Source: Nansenia antarctica
Taxonomy: Eukaryota > Chordata > Actinopteri > Argentiniformes > Microstomatidae
DNA length: 64,000 bases
Assembly (NCBI GenBank): GCA_963989245.1
Contig: OZ022342.1
Location: 40,438,442 to 40,502,441, forward strand
Direction: 5' to 3'
Positions 53,056 through 64,000 of the stretch are shown piece by piece. The translations under genes and the position numbers were made by a program. Numbering within the stretch: position 1 is the stretch's first letter; each line of letters opens with the position of its first letter. Below the pieces are notes generated by a model. The model was not told the origin of the DNA. It did no database searches and saw only the letters and a program-made list of their open reading frames with translations.

Positions 53056-53718
53056 TCTGACAGCCCCTCCTTGGGAGGAGAGCGAGTCCAGTCGGCCCCA
53101 CTCGCTGACCGCTCTGTACCCTCCCAGCTCCGTTCCAGAGCAAGTTCGGTACGACATGTTCCATACAAAGTGCAAGACCACGGTCGGCGTCCGTGTTCAC
53201 ACGCCTTCCGGGGGAAAGCTGAGAGACTGTTCATACTTCAAAGTTGTTTGTCACTCAAGCACGTTAATGCACAATGTATTAAAAATGTCCCGACAAGCGC
53301 ATCCAGGCAGAGTGCCAAGGGCGTTGTTAACAATGTTGAAAAACATAAAAATAAAAGAGATGTTGAAAAACAAATCTTTCTCTGCCATAACGCAGACCGT
53401 GGGACTAGCCCGTCCCGCAGCTGTGATGCAGAAAGCGGCCCGACCGCGCACAGCGCGGGAAGGCACGCTAGGGGGCTGTTGCGCGCCCCGGCCACAAGGG
53501 GGTGCCAACAACTCGCATGTGACGGTGTGGTCAGTCAGCCCGCTTTCCACGCATCAGTGGGAATGGGCAGACTGCACACAGTCAGACTGGGTGTTGAGGA
53601 CACTACGAAGGGGCTACAGGCTCCAATTCTGTGTCGCTCCACCCCCATTCAGAGAAATACTGTACTCTCGAGCTCAGGGCGAACGAGCCAATATTCTCCA
53701 GGAGGAAATCTCCATTCT
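52868..53718 (+). pseudogene. DIRS pol N-terminal region (copy 2)
   Basis: Open from inside gag: FHTKCKTTVGVRVHTPSGG, GGANNSHVTVWSVSPLS, VLRTLRRGYRLQF, PPPFREILYSRAQGE, NILQEEISIL, where the L1 interrupts it. After the L1 it resumes as LREKGAITVVPLEETHRGFY (61624 onward). This copy shows that pol begins in a frame overlapping gag. Confidence 0.8.
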
Positions 53719-53994
53719 TTTTTTCTTTTTTTTATACTTTATTGCAGGGTTGTACATTACATTTCAAGTTCATTTCGTACACTTTACAAGTTTTCTTCAC
53801 TTGTCTAAGTTCATCCTGCATCATTTTTTTTTTTTTTTTAAAGAGAACAAAAAATAAAAAGATAAAGAGTAAAGAATAGAGAGAAAATACAGAAAAAGAA
53901 GAGAGAAATTATAAGGATAGAGATAGAAAAGTAAGAGATAAAAGGGTGGGAGGGGTGGGATCGGTGAGGGGGGGGGGGGGTTCTTCCTACTCAT

Positions 53995-56900
53995 TCATTC
54001 GGTCCATTTACTCCAGTTCATAGTGAATTGCTCTTCACGGTTTCCCACTTTATAAGTAATTCTTTCCATTTCTTTTATCTCTTCAACAGTTTTTTTCCAA
54101 TTATTAACAGATGGTGGGTTTAAGTCCAACCATTTACGTGTAATTTGCTTTAAAGCTGCAATACGTAATATAGTGTACAAATATTTATCTCCCTCCCTGT
54201 GTATATCTAATGGAATAAGACCGAGTATAATATTGACTGGATGTATAGGATTTTGTAAGGTAAATGTATTTTTTATTTTTACTTGAACTGCCTCCCAAAA
54301 CCTTTTCAATTTAGGGCATGTATAAAAAATGTGTGTGTGATTGGCTTCTTGTCCCGTACATTTCCTCCAGCATTCTGCATTGCCTGTTGGCCTATATTTT
54401 GACAACATTTTCGGTGTTAGGAAGATCTTCATAGTTTCCAAGCAAATTCTTTCCAGAATGTTTATTGTGTTGTCTTAAATATTCTTTTGCATGCTTCTTT
54501 CCAATCTTCTTCCGTAATTGTTATTGCTAATTCGTTTTCCCATTTTTCTTTAGTGTTATCTTCTTGTATCTTGATTTCTTGCATGATTTTGTAAAGTTTT
54601 GAGATTTTTGTCTTTTCGCTGTTTCTATTTTTGCTCAGATATTCCATCAGTATATGTGATCTTTGTTCCTGTCTCCTCTGTTGTGTTATAAGGTAGCTTC
54701 TAATTTGTAAGTACTTAAAGAAATGGCTATTACTTATATTAAATGTATTAACTAAGGTTTCAAATGAGTCTATCATGTCATTTGTAACCATCTGTGAGTA
54801 CACCTGTAGTCCCTTCCTAGCCCATTCTTCTAATATGTTGTCTGTTTTATTAGGTAAAAAGTCTGGATCACTGGCTCTCTCTCAAATAAATACATTTGTC
54901 ATCACATTTATACATTTTACGAATAGTTTTCCAATTTATGAGGGTATTTTCTATGCATCTGTTATTTCCACTATATTTTTGAATATCCTTTAGACTCAGA
55001 AAAGGTAGTGTTCCTATTGATATTGATATTACTTGTTTTTCTATGTCTTTCCATTTGGTTTGAACCGAGTTATTCATCCATTTCATTATTGTATCTATTT
55101 GAGTTGCATGGAAATAGGACTTTAGATCAGGGAAATTAAACCCTCCTTTTTCTCTGGTTTGAGTTAGTATACTAAGTTTTTTCCGTTTACTTTTGTAGTT
55201 CCAAATGAAATTTGAGAGCATTGTATTCCATTTTTTTAAGCTACCATGTGGAATGGGAACTGGTAATGTTTGAAATAAAAACAGAAACTGTGGGAGGATC
55301 ATCATTTTGACGCTTTCTACTCTACTCATTAAGGATTCAGGTGTTATCTTCCATCTATTAAGATCTTCTCGTATTTTATTTTCAAGGGCTTGATAGTTGT
55401 CAGTGTATAATGTTGTTATATCTCCGGTGAGGTAGATTCCTAAATATTTGATTTTCTTTGCATCCCATTTCAACTTATATTTTTCCTTAATTTCCGAATC
55501 TATCTGTTCTCCAATTGTTAATACTTCACACTTACTTTCATTTAGTTTATAACCAGAGTGTTTACTATATTCTGTAATTGCTTCCATTAGGCTTGGTAAG
55601 GATTGGGTTGGTGATGTTAAATAAACGACCACATCATCTGCATATAATGCCAGTTTATGCTGTTCCTCTTTTATCGTTATGCCTTTGATGGTATTATTTT
55701 TCCTTACACTTTCTGCTAGTCCTTCCATGCATATAGCAAATATAACTGCTGAGAGTGGGTCTCCTTGTCTTGTACCTTTATAGATTGGAAATCTTCTGGA
55801 TATTGTGCCGTTTACTTTTACTCTTGACACTGGATTTTTATACATTCCTTGAAGCCATTTATTAAAATTCTCATGAAATCCAAAGCTTCTAACAATTTCA
55901 AACATGAATGGCCATAGCACTCTGTCAAATGCTTTTTCTGCATCCAGTGTCAAAAGTAGAAGGTTTGCACCATTATTTTGTGCATAGTCCATTATATTTA
56001 ACGTCCTCCTTATATTATCTGACAGCAGCCTACCTGGTATAAAACCACATTGGTCGCTGTCTATTATATCTGGCACGATGTCCTTTAACCTATTGGCAAT
56101 AATAGCTGTTACTATTCTATGGTCCGTATTCAGTAGCGATATTGGCCTGTAAGACGAACATTCAGTAGCGTCCTTACCTTCTTTATGTATAACCGTTATT
56201 ATAGATGAATTCCAAGTAGTTGCCCAATTTCCCGTTTGTAATACATACTTATATGCTTGTAAAAGTAGTGGTATCAATTGTTTTTTAAAAGTTTTATAAA
56301 ATTCATTAGTATATCCATCATCACCTGGTGTTTTCCCCATTTTAAGGTTATTTATTTGTTTTTGTATTTCATTTACTGTGATGTCCTTAATGAGCTGTTC
56401 AGTTTTTGATCTTGTTACCTGCTTTAAGTTTAACTTATGTAAGAAATCTTTCATTAGTCCCAGGTCAATATTTTCTGTGTTTTTATAGAGGTTCTCATAA
56501 TATTTTACAAATTCTTCAGCTATTTTATCCTTTTCCGTTATTGTTCCAGAGCCTTCTACAGTCTTCAATTTCGAAATGTGTGCTTTTTTAGTCTGTGTCT
56601 TAAGTCGATATGCTAGGAGTTTTAAAGACTTAGGTCCTCCATCGTAATATTTCTGTTTGGTGTATGTAATTAATTTCTCCACTTCCTCTGTACGAATTTT
56701 ATCCAACTCCTTATACTTCTTTATTAATTCATTTTTTACTATTATTTCATTTGTATTTTTTAATTTGTCTTCCAAGTGTTGTATTTGTTGTTCAAGCATT
56801 TTCTGTTTTTGTTGTGTTTGTCTTTTCTTAAATGCACAATATGCTATTATCTGTCCTCGTAGTACCGCTTTAAGGCCCTCCCATATAATAGTTGGATTAG

Positions 56901-57723
56901 TATCTCCATTGTCATTTATCTCTACATATTCTTTTATGGCTTTATTGATTTTTTCAACAAAGATCTTATCTTGAAGAAGTGAATTGTTTAATCTCCATAT
57001 TTTTTCTCCCTGCTTTATATCCAAATTTATAGTTATAGATAGCGTAGCATGATCTGATAAATCCCTTGTGCCTATTGTGCATGTTTCCAGCCTCTCTACG
57101 TCTTTTTTAAACATGAAGAAATAATCCAGTCTATTGGAAGTTGAAAATCGTCCAGAATAATATGTATATGTTTTTTTAGTTGGATTTAGCATCCTCCATA
57201 TGTCTACTAATCCAAATTCTGACATTGCACTTCTTAAAATTGATGATGTTTTATCAGCTCTGTGTGGTTTATTATTTGAGGAATCTAGCCTAGAATTTAT
57301 TGTAAGATTCATATCTCCTCCCATTAGGGTGATTCCTTTACATTTTGTCATTAACATTTCAATTATTTCTGACATGAATTCTGGGCCTAATTCCGGTGGA
57401 TAGTATACATTTAAGAATGAGACAGTAATTGACTCTATTTTACCAATTACTAAAACAAACCTGCCCTCTTTGTCGTATATATGTTGTTCTTCTTTAAATG
57501 GTATGTGTGGTTGTATAATTATAGCAACACCCCTCTTCTGTGTTCCATATGAACTGGAGTAAATTTGTCCCCTACTCAATTTGTCATGTTCTTTTTTCTT
57601 TAAATGGGTTTCTTGTAAAAAGAGGACATCTCCTCCAGCTCTCCTCAGTTGGAGGATAATCTTTTTCCTCTTAATTATGTTATTCAAGCCATTAACATTT
57701 AATGATATTGTAACCAGGGAGTA
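53995..57723 (-). pseudogene. L1 ORF2: endonuclease, reverse transcriptase, C-terminal domain
   Basis: The real beginning is upstream of the first usual start: VTISLNVNGLNN (57720-57680) is the endonuclease N-motif. Then FLQETHL (about 22-29), GGDMNLTI (about 123), RLDYFF (about 186) and SDHATLSI (about 211). RT: PGDDGYTNEF (about 456), DAEKAFDRV, QGDPLSAVIF (about 641) and intact YADD (about 682). After RESQ at 54868 a one-base shift leads to QVYSQMVTNDMI. A nonsense codon occurs near 54462 and another shift near 54440 leads into ETMKIFLTPKMLSKYRP and the Cys-His motif AECWRKCTGQEANHTHIFYTC... end. About three lesions in about 1240 codons. Confidence 0.9.
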
Positions 57724-57960
57724 GCTGAAAAGGACTGTATAATTTAGGAAGGGGCTGGTTATCTAACTAACTCTAAGCTAAATAGGCAGTGTAGGAGGAT
57801 ACAGGCAGGGGGCGCCAGCAAACCGTTAGACTAGCAGTTACTATCTTTAGCATTAGCATGGAATTAGCATTAGCATGGAATTAGCATTAGCATTAGCATG
57901 GAATTAGCATTAGCATTAGCCTTGGAATTAGCATACAAACAACTAACACACGGTAACGGT
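57724..57960. repeat. GCATTA-repeat segment in L1 inter-ORF interval
   Basis: TTAGCATTAGCATGGAATTAGC units, about six imperfect copies at 57847-57935. Confidence 0.8.
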
Positions 57961-58039
57961 ATCACATATGAACAACACATTTATTTACATGACTGATGTA
58001 TACATCCACAGATATATACATTCCCTCCCCGCCGGCCAC

Positions 58040-58600
58040 ACACACACTCAATCACTCACTCATAGTCTCTGGCCTGAACAGGCTTATAGTCCAGGGCTGT
58101 GGTGCGCGTTGAGGCCTGGTTGGATGGCATGTGCGTCGAGGAAGGTAGCAGACAAAAGGGGGGGGGTGACGTAGCAACGCGGAGGGAAAGGGCCTTCTTC
58201 GTAGTCCGCGCCGAAGGGTGAAGGGCTCAGGTCCGGGTGATCCACGTCGAAGCTCCGATGGAGTCAGCGTTCGGTCGCAGTCCGCTCGTGGAGGCGACGA
58301 TTCTGTCCAGTTTGGCGTCTCGCTTGGTCCAACGTTTAACAGCCGGCTGCTGGCAAGGCTGTCTAACGGGGACACAACTAAACGGGCTATACAGCTCTGA
58401 ACTCGATAATCGCTTTCCTGGCGTCTTCAGCTTCTGCACGGTGTGCGTGGTACTGAATCCGCCATCTTACATTGACTTCTCGTTACTCTCTCTCGTTTGG
58501 TCTCTCTCGTTCTGATTCTCATCACACACTCTGACTCACGGACTACTTCCGTCTCTTATATATACACCACCGAACCTAGCATCCGGTCACGGACACACCC
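58040..58600 (-). promoter_or_regulatory. CpG-rich promoter-like block upstream of L1 ORF2
   Basis: On the minus strand: a TATA-like TATATATAAG (58556-58565), then, about 95 bp downstream, AAGATGGCGG (58459-58468), a YY1-type site known from mammalian L1 promoters. About 380 bp of CpG-rich sequence follows. A 107-codon Pro/Arg-rich frame over it (58375-58052) is probably compositional. Position and composition suggest a 5' untranslated or promoter segment, but it sits between ORF1 and ORF2. Function inferred only. Confidence 0.4.
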
Positions 58601-58900
58601 CGGATATACCACGTCATCCAACATATACATAAACATTACAATAATAATACATACACCTTCATAAAACGTACAGAAATAGTATGAAAAATAAGAAAGGAAA
58701 TAACAGGGCAAAAGGGCTGAATTTCGGGTAAACTAAAACTGGCTCTAAAACTGTGGGCCTTCATAACAGATATTATTTTCAACTTTTTCATATCTCCGTT
58801 TAAGGGCTTCATTTTAAACTAACATTACAAGTATTTCATGGAGTAGGCATATTATCGGGACTAGGAAAACAGTAGGAGGAGGAAGGAGTAGTGGTGGAGG

Positions 58901-59088
58901 AGTAGTGGTGGTCTAGTGGATAGTGAGTTGGACTTGTGATCGGAAGGTTGTGAGTTCAAATCCCGCCTGAAGCCACACCACTACTAGTGTGCCCTTGGGT
59001 AAGGCACTTAGCCCTCAGTTACTCCAGGGGGAATGTCCCTGTAATTCGTAATTGTAAGTCGCTTTGGATAAAAGCGTCTGCTAAATGG
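58901..59088 (+). mobile_element. V-SINE-type SINE
   Basis: tRNA-like head with box A (TGGTCTAGTGGAT, 58909-58921) and box B (GTTCAAATCC, 58953-58962). A conserved middle (GGGTAAGGCACTTAGCCC) and the tail GTAAGTCGCTTTGGATAAAA ... GCGTCTGCTAAATG follow. All three parts are complete. It is a retroposon inside the L1 interval, in opposite orientation to the L1. Confidence 0.88.
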
Positions 59089-59384
59089 CAAAATTAATTT
59101 AATTAATTAAGGACAGTAGGGAAAGGAGACAGAGGGAAAGAGGAAGAGGAACAGGAACTAGAAGAAAAGTAAAGTAAAAAGAAGAAAAAGACAAAAGAAA
59201 GAAAACATTGACAGGTTCAATTGTACCACCTTAATCAGGTAGTAAGTATCAGTGACCTTTATTGGAGGAGCCAAAGTGGTCCTTGGGGCGGTCTCTGTCG
59301 GCTGCCAAAATATAGTTACTCAGCAAACTTTGCATTGGCATCAACGTAACAGTCTCTCTATTCCCCTACTTATTTTCTCTTAAT

Positions 59385-59942
59385 TATTCAAAATAGCTCC
59401 AATTCATATTTATAATTTAAGGTTTCATTTATCAAAAAAGTGTGGACAAAATTAAAGTAATGGGGGGGGGGGGGGGGGGGGGTGTAATCCTGCTGCACCA
59501 AGCTTTAAAGTAAACTTTCCGTTTTTATAACATTGAAGAAGTAAATAAAAGATAAAACAGTATTGGTAATTATAATAATAATGATAATAAACGAAATAAA
59601 TTAATACCTTATTCAAAACAGCTCCAATCTATAATTAGTAATTTAATGTTTAATTTAGCAAAAAAGTATGGGCACAGTCAAAATAATAGAGGGGGGGGGG
59701 GGGTTATATATTACAAGCCTCATCTCTACTCAATAATAATCATAATAGCATTTATCACCACAATAGCACAAAGACAGCTTTTACACCTCCATCCCTCCCA
59801 ATAAGGTAACCACCTCGCCTTCCTCCCCATCCCACCCTCACACACAAAATCATACACGCCAGACACCAAAATACCCTCAAACATACAGATACCCCCACGC
59901 ACGCGCACCACAACTCAACATGCACACGCACATGCACACGCA

Positions 59943-59978
<36 letters not shown>

Positions 59979-60155
59979 ATAATAATGTAATGGTAATCAT
60001 AATAACATTTATCATCACAATAGGACGAAGACAACTTTTACACCCCATCCCTCCCACACCAGCTGCCCACCCACTTCCTCCCATCCCACCCTCATTCATA
60101 CATATCCCCAGGCGCACAGTTACCCCCCCCACACATGCACCCACGCGCACACACA

Positions 60156-60198
<43 letters not shown>

Positions 60199-60236
60199 AT
60201 ACACAGACACAGACACCACACGCACACACACATCAG

Positions 60237-60297
<61 letters not shown>

Positions 60298-60300
60298 ATG
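59385..60300. repeat. Duplicated blocks, poly(G) and (CA)n in L1 interval
   Basis: 59385-59482 resembles 59605-59703 (CAAAA.AGCTCCAAT, GCAAAAAAGT, G-run end; period about 222). 59731-59850 resembles 59978-60100 (CATTTATCA.CACAATAG, CTTTTACACC.CCATCCCTCC; period about 247). (CA)n arrays lie at 59942-59975 and 60148-60295. Cys-Val and Thr-His frames over them are artefacts. Confidence 0.75.
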
Positions 60301-60525
60301 TTCGGGGAAAACAAAAAGCAAAACAAAAAGGCAAAGTAATTTCAATTTAAATAAACGGTTTAAAGAAAAAGAAAAGTAAAGAGAAAAAAATATATATATA
60401 CCTTAAATTTAAATTAAATACCTAATTACGAAACAATAGCCTATAGTGTTCACAGCAACTAGAATGTTAGTGTTTGAAAGTCTTGGTACCTTGGTTTAAT
60501 GTCTGTTTATGATCCAATCTTCCTC

Positions 60526-61484
60526 TCATGGCTTCTCCAGGCCTGTAGCTGAGTGTTTGTCCTTTCCATATACTCCTGCTTTGAACAATCCTCTCTTCTC
60601 CAGGTCTGTGGCTGCCTCTGTTGGGTTTGAGTAGGTTGTAAATGTTCCATCCAGGTTGAAAACTTTCAGTTTTGCTGGCGCAAGGATGTGCGTCTTGATG
60701 TTCCTTTGATTTCTCAGGTAGTCCCGGATCGGTTTGTAGAGGGCTCTCTGTTTTCTTGTTTTGTATGTGTAGTCCTGATCAAAAAAGATGCGCTCTCCGT
60801 CAAGCAGCACTTGCTTCTTATCCCAGGCTGCTTTAAGCACCCTTTTCTTTGTGTCAAAGTTTAAGAAGGCTGCAATAATCGGTCGAGTGGAGTGTGTTTG
60901 TTGGTTGCCCATGCGGTGCGCTCTGATTAGATTGATATCACCTGGCACCTCCAGAGTCTCTGCAATTAGCTTTTTTAGAAACTCTATCATATTGCTAGCT
61001 CCGTTTGTTTCCTTGACATTATATATACACATATTGTTCTGTCTGGATTTATTTTCTAAATAATCCACCTGATCTGAAAGCTCATCAATTCGATCCTTTG
61101 TCTGCTTCAGCTGCTTCTGGGCTGCTGCCTGGCATCGTCCAGGTAGCTCACCCGTGTCTCCAAACAATCCACACGTTTTCCTGTTTTCTCCACGTCCTCA
61201 CGCAGATCTGCTGTTTGGTCCATAATTGTTTTAATGTCTTTTTCCGTGCGTTGTTGAAAGGTTTTGGAGTCGTCTCTGAACTCCTGGATCTCTTTAGACA
61301 AGGTTTTGGAGTCGTCTCTGAACTCCTGGATCTCTTTAGATAATGATTCTTTCAGATCGGTAAATAATTTCTGCATCTCCTCTTTGTTCATGGTGTTAAT
61401 GGTGGATTCGGCGTTCGCTCTGTGTTTATCCTTTTTAAGCAGTAGATTGTCTGGTTTTGTTGTTTCTCCAGAGCGTAGATTCAT
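60526..61484 (-). pseudogene. L1 ORF1 (coiled coil, RRM-like, C-terminal domain)
   Basis: Starts MNLRSGETTKPDNLLLKKDK; the frame moves by one base near 61125. A coiled coil follows (QLKQTKDRIDELSDQVDYLE), then RQNNMCIYNVKE (RRM-like), INLIRAHRMG, STRPIIAAFLNF and a C-terminal domain ending ATDLEKRGLFKAGVYG. This is the L1 RNA-binding chaperone layout. A 15-residue tandem duplication (LSKEIQEFRDDSKT twice) sits in the coiled coil at about 61260-61346. Confidence 0.85.
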
Positions 61485-61623
61485 TCCTTGTTAGCTATTA
61501 TTTCACATTCTTGTTTGGTCTACTATTTCCGAGTTTTAATCATTATTTTTCGGGGCTTGCGAGAGAGGATATCACGCTGCGGCCAACTTGTCTCACGCAC
61601 CTGTCCCCATTCTATCTCTCCAT

Positions 61624-62069
61624 TCTAAGGGAGAAAGGAGCTATAACAGTTGTACCTCTCGAGGAGACCCACAGAGGTTTCTACTCGAAGTATTTTCTGG
61701 TCCCAAAGAAAGGGGGGGGGCATGAGGGCTATTCTAGACCTCCGCGTCTTGAATCAGCATCTCAGAAAATACAAATTCAGGATGTTGACACACTCTTCCC
61801 TGCTAAGTTTCATACGAGCAGGGGATTGGTTCACATCAATCGACCTGAAGGACGCTTATTTCCACATTCCGATATATCCTCCACACAGGAAATATCTGAG
61901 ATTCGCTTTCCAAGGGATAGCGTACGAATGTGGTCCTTCCTTTCGGCCTGTCACTAAGCCCAAGGGTGTTTGTAAAATGCACCGAGGCAGCAGTGGCCCC
62001 TCTCAGACAGAGGGGTATCAGAGTGGCCACATATATCGACGACTGGTTAGTGGCAGCCACCAACCGTGA
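61624..62069 (+). pseudogene. DIRS RT N-terminal half (copy 2)
   Basis: TVVPLEETHRGFYSKYFLVP, then MRAILDLRVLNQHLRKYKFR, FTSIDLKDAYFHIPIYPP. A deletion of two bases near 61929 (TACGAATGTGG instead of TACGAATATGTGG) shifts the frame before LPFGLS. A one-base G-run difference near 61714 also separates the lead-in. Confidence 0.85.
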
Positions 62070-63247
62070 GGAGGCGGCGCGTCACACAGCGGTCATTTCG
62101 AAACACCTAACGAGTCTGGGGTTCCGAATAAACATGGAAAAGAGCATGGTGACACCCTCCCAACGCATCGCGTTTATAGGGCTCGCACTGGACTCTATCC
62201 GAGCCAAGGCGTTTTTGTCTCCAGAAAGAGTGGAGACGATGCGCGCGACTATAGCGCTGTTTCGCAGGGGCAACGTAGTTACCCTCAAACAATGCCAGAG
62301 GTTGTTAGGCTTGATGGCCTCCGCTGTGGTGGCCATACCCCTGGGGCGCCTGTACATGAGAGGCATCCAGCGCTGGGTGGCCTCTCTGGGCCTGGACCCC
62401 CACCGCGACGGTCACCGTCGTGTGGGGGTCTCCAGGGATTGCTCACTGGCTCTGCACCAGTGGAAGGACCCAGGTTTCATAACACAGGGTGTTTCTATGG
62501 GACCTGGCCTGAACAGAAAAGTAATCACCACGGACGCCTCTCTGAGAGGCTGGGGTGCCACTTTCGAAGGGAGAACGATAAACGGGGGTTGGGACCCGCA
62601 CTTACGTTCTACCCATATAAACGGCCTGGAACTGCTAGCTGTTCACTTGGCTCTGAAACATTTCCTCCCGTGGTTGAGAGGACATCATGTTTTGGTGAGG
62701 ACAGACAACTCCACGGTCGTTGCCTATGTAAACAGACAGGGGGGACTGAGGTCCCACCAGTTACACACTATGGCACACAGACTGATAGTGTGGAGCAGTG
62801 CACACATGAGCAACCCATGTACCGGGCATTCTGAACTACGGAGCAGATTTGTTGTCCAGGGGCAACCCACTGTACGCAGACTGGAGACTTCACCCCGAAG
62901 TAGTGAAACAGATTTGGTCACGATTCGGTCAAGCGACCGTAGACGTTTATGCTACTGCAGAGAACGCCCAGTGTCCTCTGTTCTTCTCTCTGCGCGATCG
63001 GGGAGCCCCGCTGGGAGTGGACGCATTAGCGCACGAGTGGCCAAGGACCCTCCTGTATGCGTTCCCACCGGTGGCACTCATTCCCCCGACTCTGGCCAGA
63101 GTGAGGGAAGGAGATCTGTCCATGGTGCTGATAGCCCCGCGTTGGCCGGGAAAGCACTGGTTGGCGGAGATTTTTCATCTCCTATCCGGTCCGCCATGGC
63201 AACTACCGCTGCGCAGGGACCTGCTGCGCCAGAGCCTCATCAACTAG
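61930..63247 (+). pseudogene. DIRS RT C-terminal half and RNase H (copy 2)
   Basis: LPFGLSLSPRVFVKCTEAA, TYIDDWLVA (catalytic), TTDASLRGWGA, ELLAVHLALK, TDNSTVVAYVN. An 11-bp deletion near 62809 relative to copy 1 (after SSAHM) shifts frame; the remainder (LSRGNPLYADWRLH, APLGVDALAHEW) continues from 62849. It ends where about 134 bp are deleted near 63231. Confidence 0.88.
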
Positions 63248-63248
63248 A

Positions 63249-63884
63249 ATGTTGTATGGGCATAAGTGGCGTGTGTTCGAGACATGGTGCTCAGAGTCAC
63301 ACGCTGTCCCTTTTCAGTGTTCTGTGACAGTTATTCTGTCATTTCTACAGGACTTGATTGAGAGGGGTAAGGCTTTCTCAACCGTTAAGGTCTATTTGGC
63401 AGCTATTTCGGCTTGTCATATTGGCCTGGGTGGAAAGTCGATAAGCCAGCACCCGTTGGTGTGACAGTTTATGAAAGGGGCCCGAAGAAATTGCCTACGT
63501 CTAGGCCGTTAGCTCCTTCATGGGACCTCCCTATGGTACTAGATGCTTTCTCCTGCCCACCGTTCGAACCGCTGGAACAGGTGGAGGTGAAAGTGTTAAC
63601 GCTAAAGACGGTCCTATTGCTTGCTTTGGCTTCGGCTAAGCGCATAGGTGAAGTCCATGCGCTCTCGGTGCACCGAGAGTGTACAAAGTTCTCCCCAGGG
63701 GACTCTAGGGTCAGTCTGATGCCTAACCCAGCCTTTATTCCGAAGGTTATAGGCTCTGGCACCCCTATAGAGTTGGCTGCCTTCTATCCCCCGCCTTTTG
63801 CCTCGGAAGAGCACAGGAGGTTGCATTCTTTATGTCCTGTCCGCGCGCTGCGTGTTTACATAGACAGGACTCAGGGTTGCAGGA

Positions 63885-63886
<2 letters not shown>
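63249..63886 (+). pseudogene. DIRS tyrosine recombinase, truncated (copy 2)
   Basis: YGHKWRVFETWC, SFLQDLIERGKAFSTVKVYL, a stop near 63464 and a frame change, then ASAKRIGEVHALSVHREC (first catalytic Arg present), ending at RTQGCRK where a retroposon begins. The His, second Arg and Tyr of the tetrad are missing. Confidence 0.88.
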
Positions 63887-63918
<32 letters not shown>

Positions 63919-64000
63919 GATTTTATTTATAAAGCACTTTACATTTCAAGAATCTCAAAGTGCTACAGTCAATAAAAGAAACAAAAACAGCACAACACAA
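63887..64000 (-). repeat. 3' end of a minus-strand retroposon at the window edge
   Basis: (TAA)n at 63887-63917, then TTTATTTATAAAGCACTTTA and CTCAAAGTGCTACAGTC, a LINE/SINE-type tail in reverse, interrupting the DIRS recombinase. It runs off the window. Confidence 0.6.

Larger units (their letters stand above)
53719..61616 (-). mobile_element. L1-like LINE, 7.9 kb, with 10-bp target duplication
   Basis: TCTCCATTCT flanks both ends (53709-53718, 61617-61626), and the empty site exists in the first DIRS copy. On the minus strand: 5' end at 61616, ORF1 (61484-60526), a 2.8-kb interval, ORF2 (to 53995), AATAAAG near 53738 and an A-rich tail. Both ORFs carry frameshifts, so it is inactive. A length of 7.9 kb is larger than usual because of the inter-ORF interval, which holds a SINE and microsatellites. 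Confidence 0.93.
52521..63886 (+). mobile_element. Second DIRS copy, truncated at both ends and split by L1
   Basis: 52521-53718 matches the end of gag and pol N-terminus of the first copy; 61617-63886 matches RT, RNase H and the recombinase. The first copy reads across the join (TCTCCATTCTAAGGGAG). The 5' part (terminal repeat, hairpin array, most of gag) and 3' part (recombinase end, internal complementary region, terminal repeat) are missing. Compared with copy 1 it keeps about 100 bp after gag but lacks about 134 bp between RNase H and recombinase (near 63231). Confidence 0.92.

Noticed and set aside
58052..58375. Pro/Arg-rich 107-codon protein upstream of L1 ORF2
   Set aside because: CpG-rich leader-like sequence; no domain; frames are open on both strands.
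59944..60345. Cys-Val-rich and Thr-His-rich proteins on both strands
   Set aside because: Translations of (CA)n; no coding signal outside the repeat.

Overview
This window looks like a gene-poor, transposon-saturated stretch of a teleost (ray-finned fish) genome. The evidence is the set of families present: BEL/Pao, Gypsy and DIRS retroelements, L1-like and L2/CR1-like LINEs, tRNA-headed SINEs with the fish-typical tail, hAT and Tc1/mariner elements, and remnants of THAP and BED zinc-finger genes. I see no intact host gene. The only recognisable host-type coding remnant is a short piece of a bombesin/GRP-receptor-like GPCR exon (about 33.3-33.4 kb, minus strand). The species cannot be named from the sequence alone.

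Layout. 0-3.1 kb: BEL/Pao remnant (gag-protease, a foreign lysine-rich segment where pol should be, the C-terminal tail, and a 3' LTR). 3.1-8.2 kb: noncoding DNA with low-complexity repeats and a hAT MITE with a perfect 8-bp target duplication. 8.2-10.1 kb: Tc1 scrap, a 386-bp tandem repeat and a THAP pseudogene. 10.65-16.48 kb: nearly complete DIRS-type tyrosine-recombinase retrotransposon on the minus strand, with inverted terminal repeats, the internal complementary region, gag, RT/RNase H and a recombinase with all four catalytic residues. 16.5-17.1 kb: Gypsy pol scrap. 17.4-22.1 kb: AT-rich duplicated DNA split by a hAT that carries a SINE. 22.6-26.7 kb: a hAT carrying two LINE insertions. 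26.9-36.2 kb: a nested complex, with Gypsy inside a long-TIR element, inside another long-TIR element, beside the GPCR fragment and followed by a 3'-truncated LINE. 37.5-41.4 kb: Tc1 copies and a hAT with a BED exon. 41.8-45.0 kb: a minisatellite of about 118 units. 46-50 kb: palindromic and Tc1 elements, a SINE, and P2X7-C-like and THAP scraps. 50.3-52.1 kb: a LINE inserted into a minisatellite. 52.5-63.9 kb: a second DIRS copy split by a 7.9-kb L1 with a 10-bp target duplication.

The window records successive insertions: host to MITE to long-TIR element to Gypsy, and DIRS to L1. Several insertions have target duplications I could read directly, which give exact element boundaries. Most coding frames are broken. 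The best preserved proteins are the DIRS gag, RT/RNase H and recombinase, the Gypsy integrase core and the L1 ORF2 RT. The strongest unexplained signals are the hairpin array in the DIRS leader, the intron-like and exon-like segment inside the outer long-TIR element, the Pao chimera, and the promoter-like block between the two L1 ORFs.
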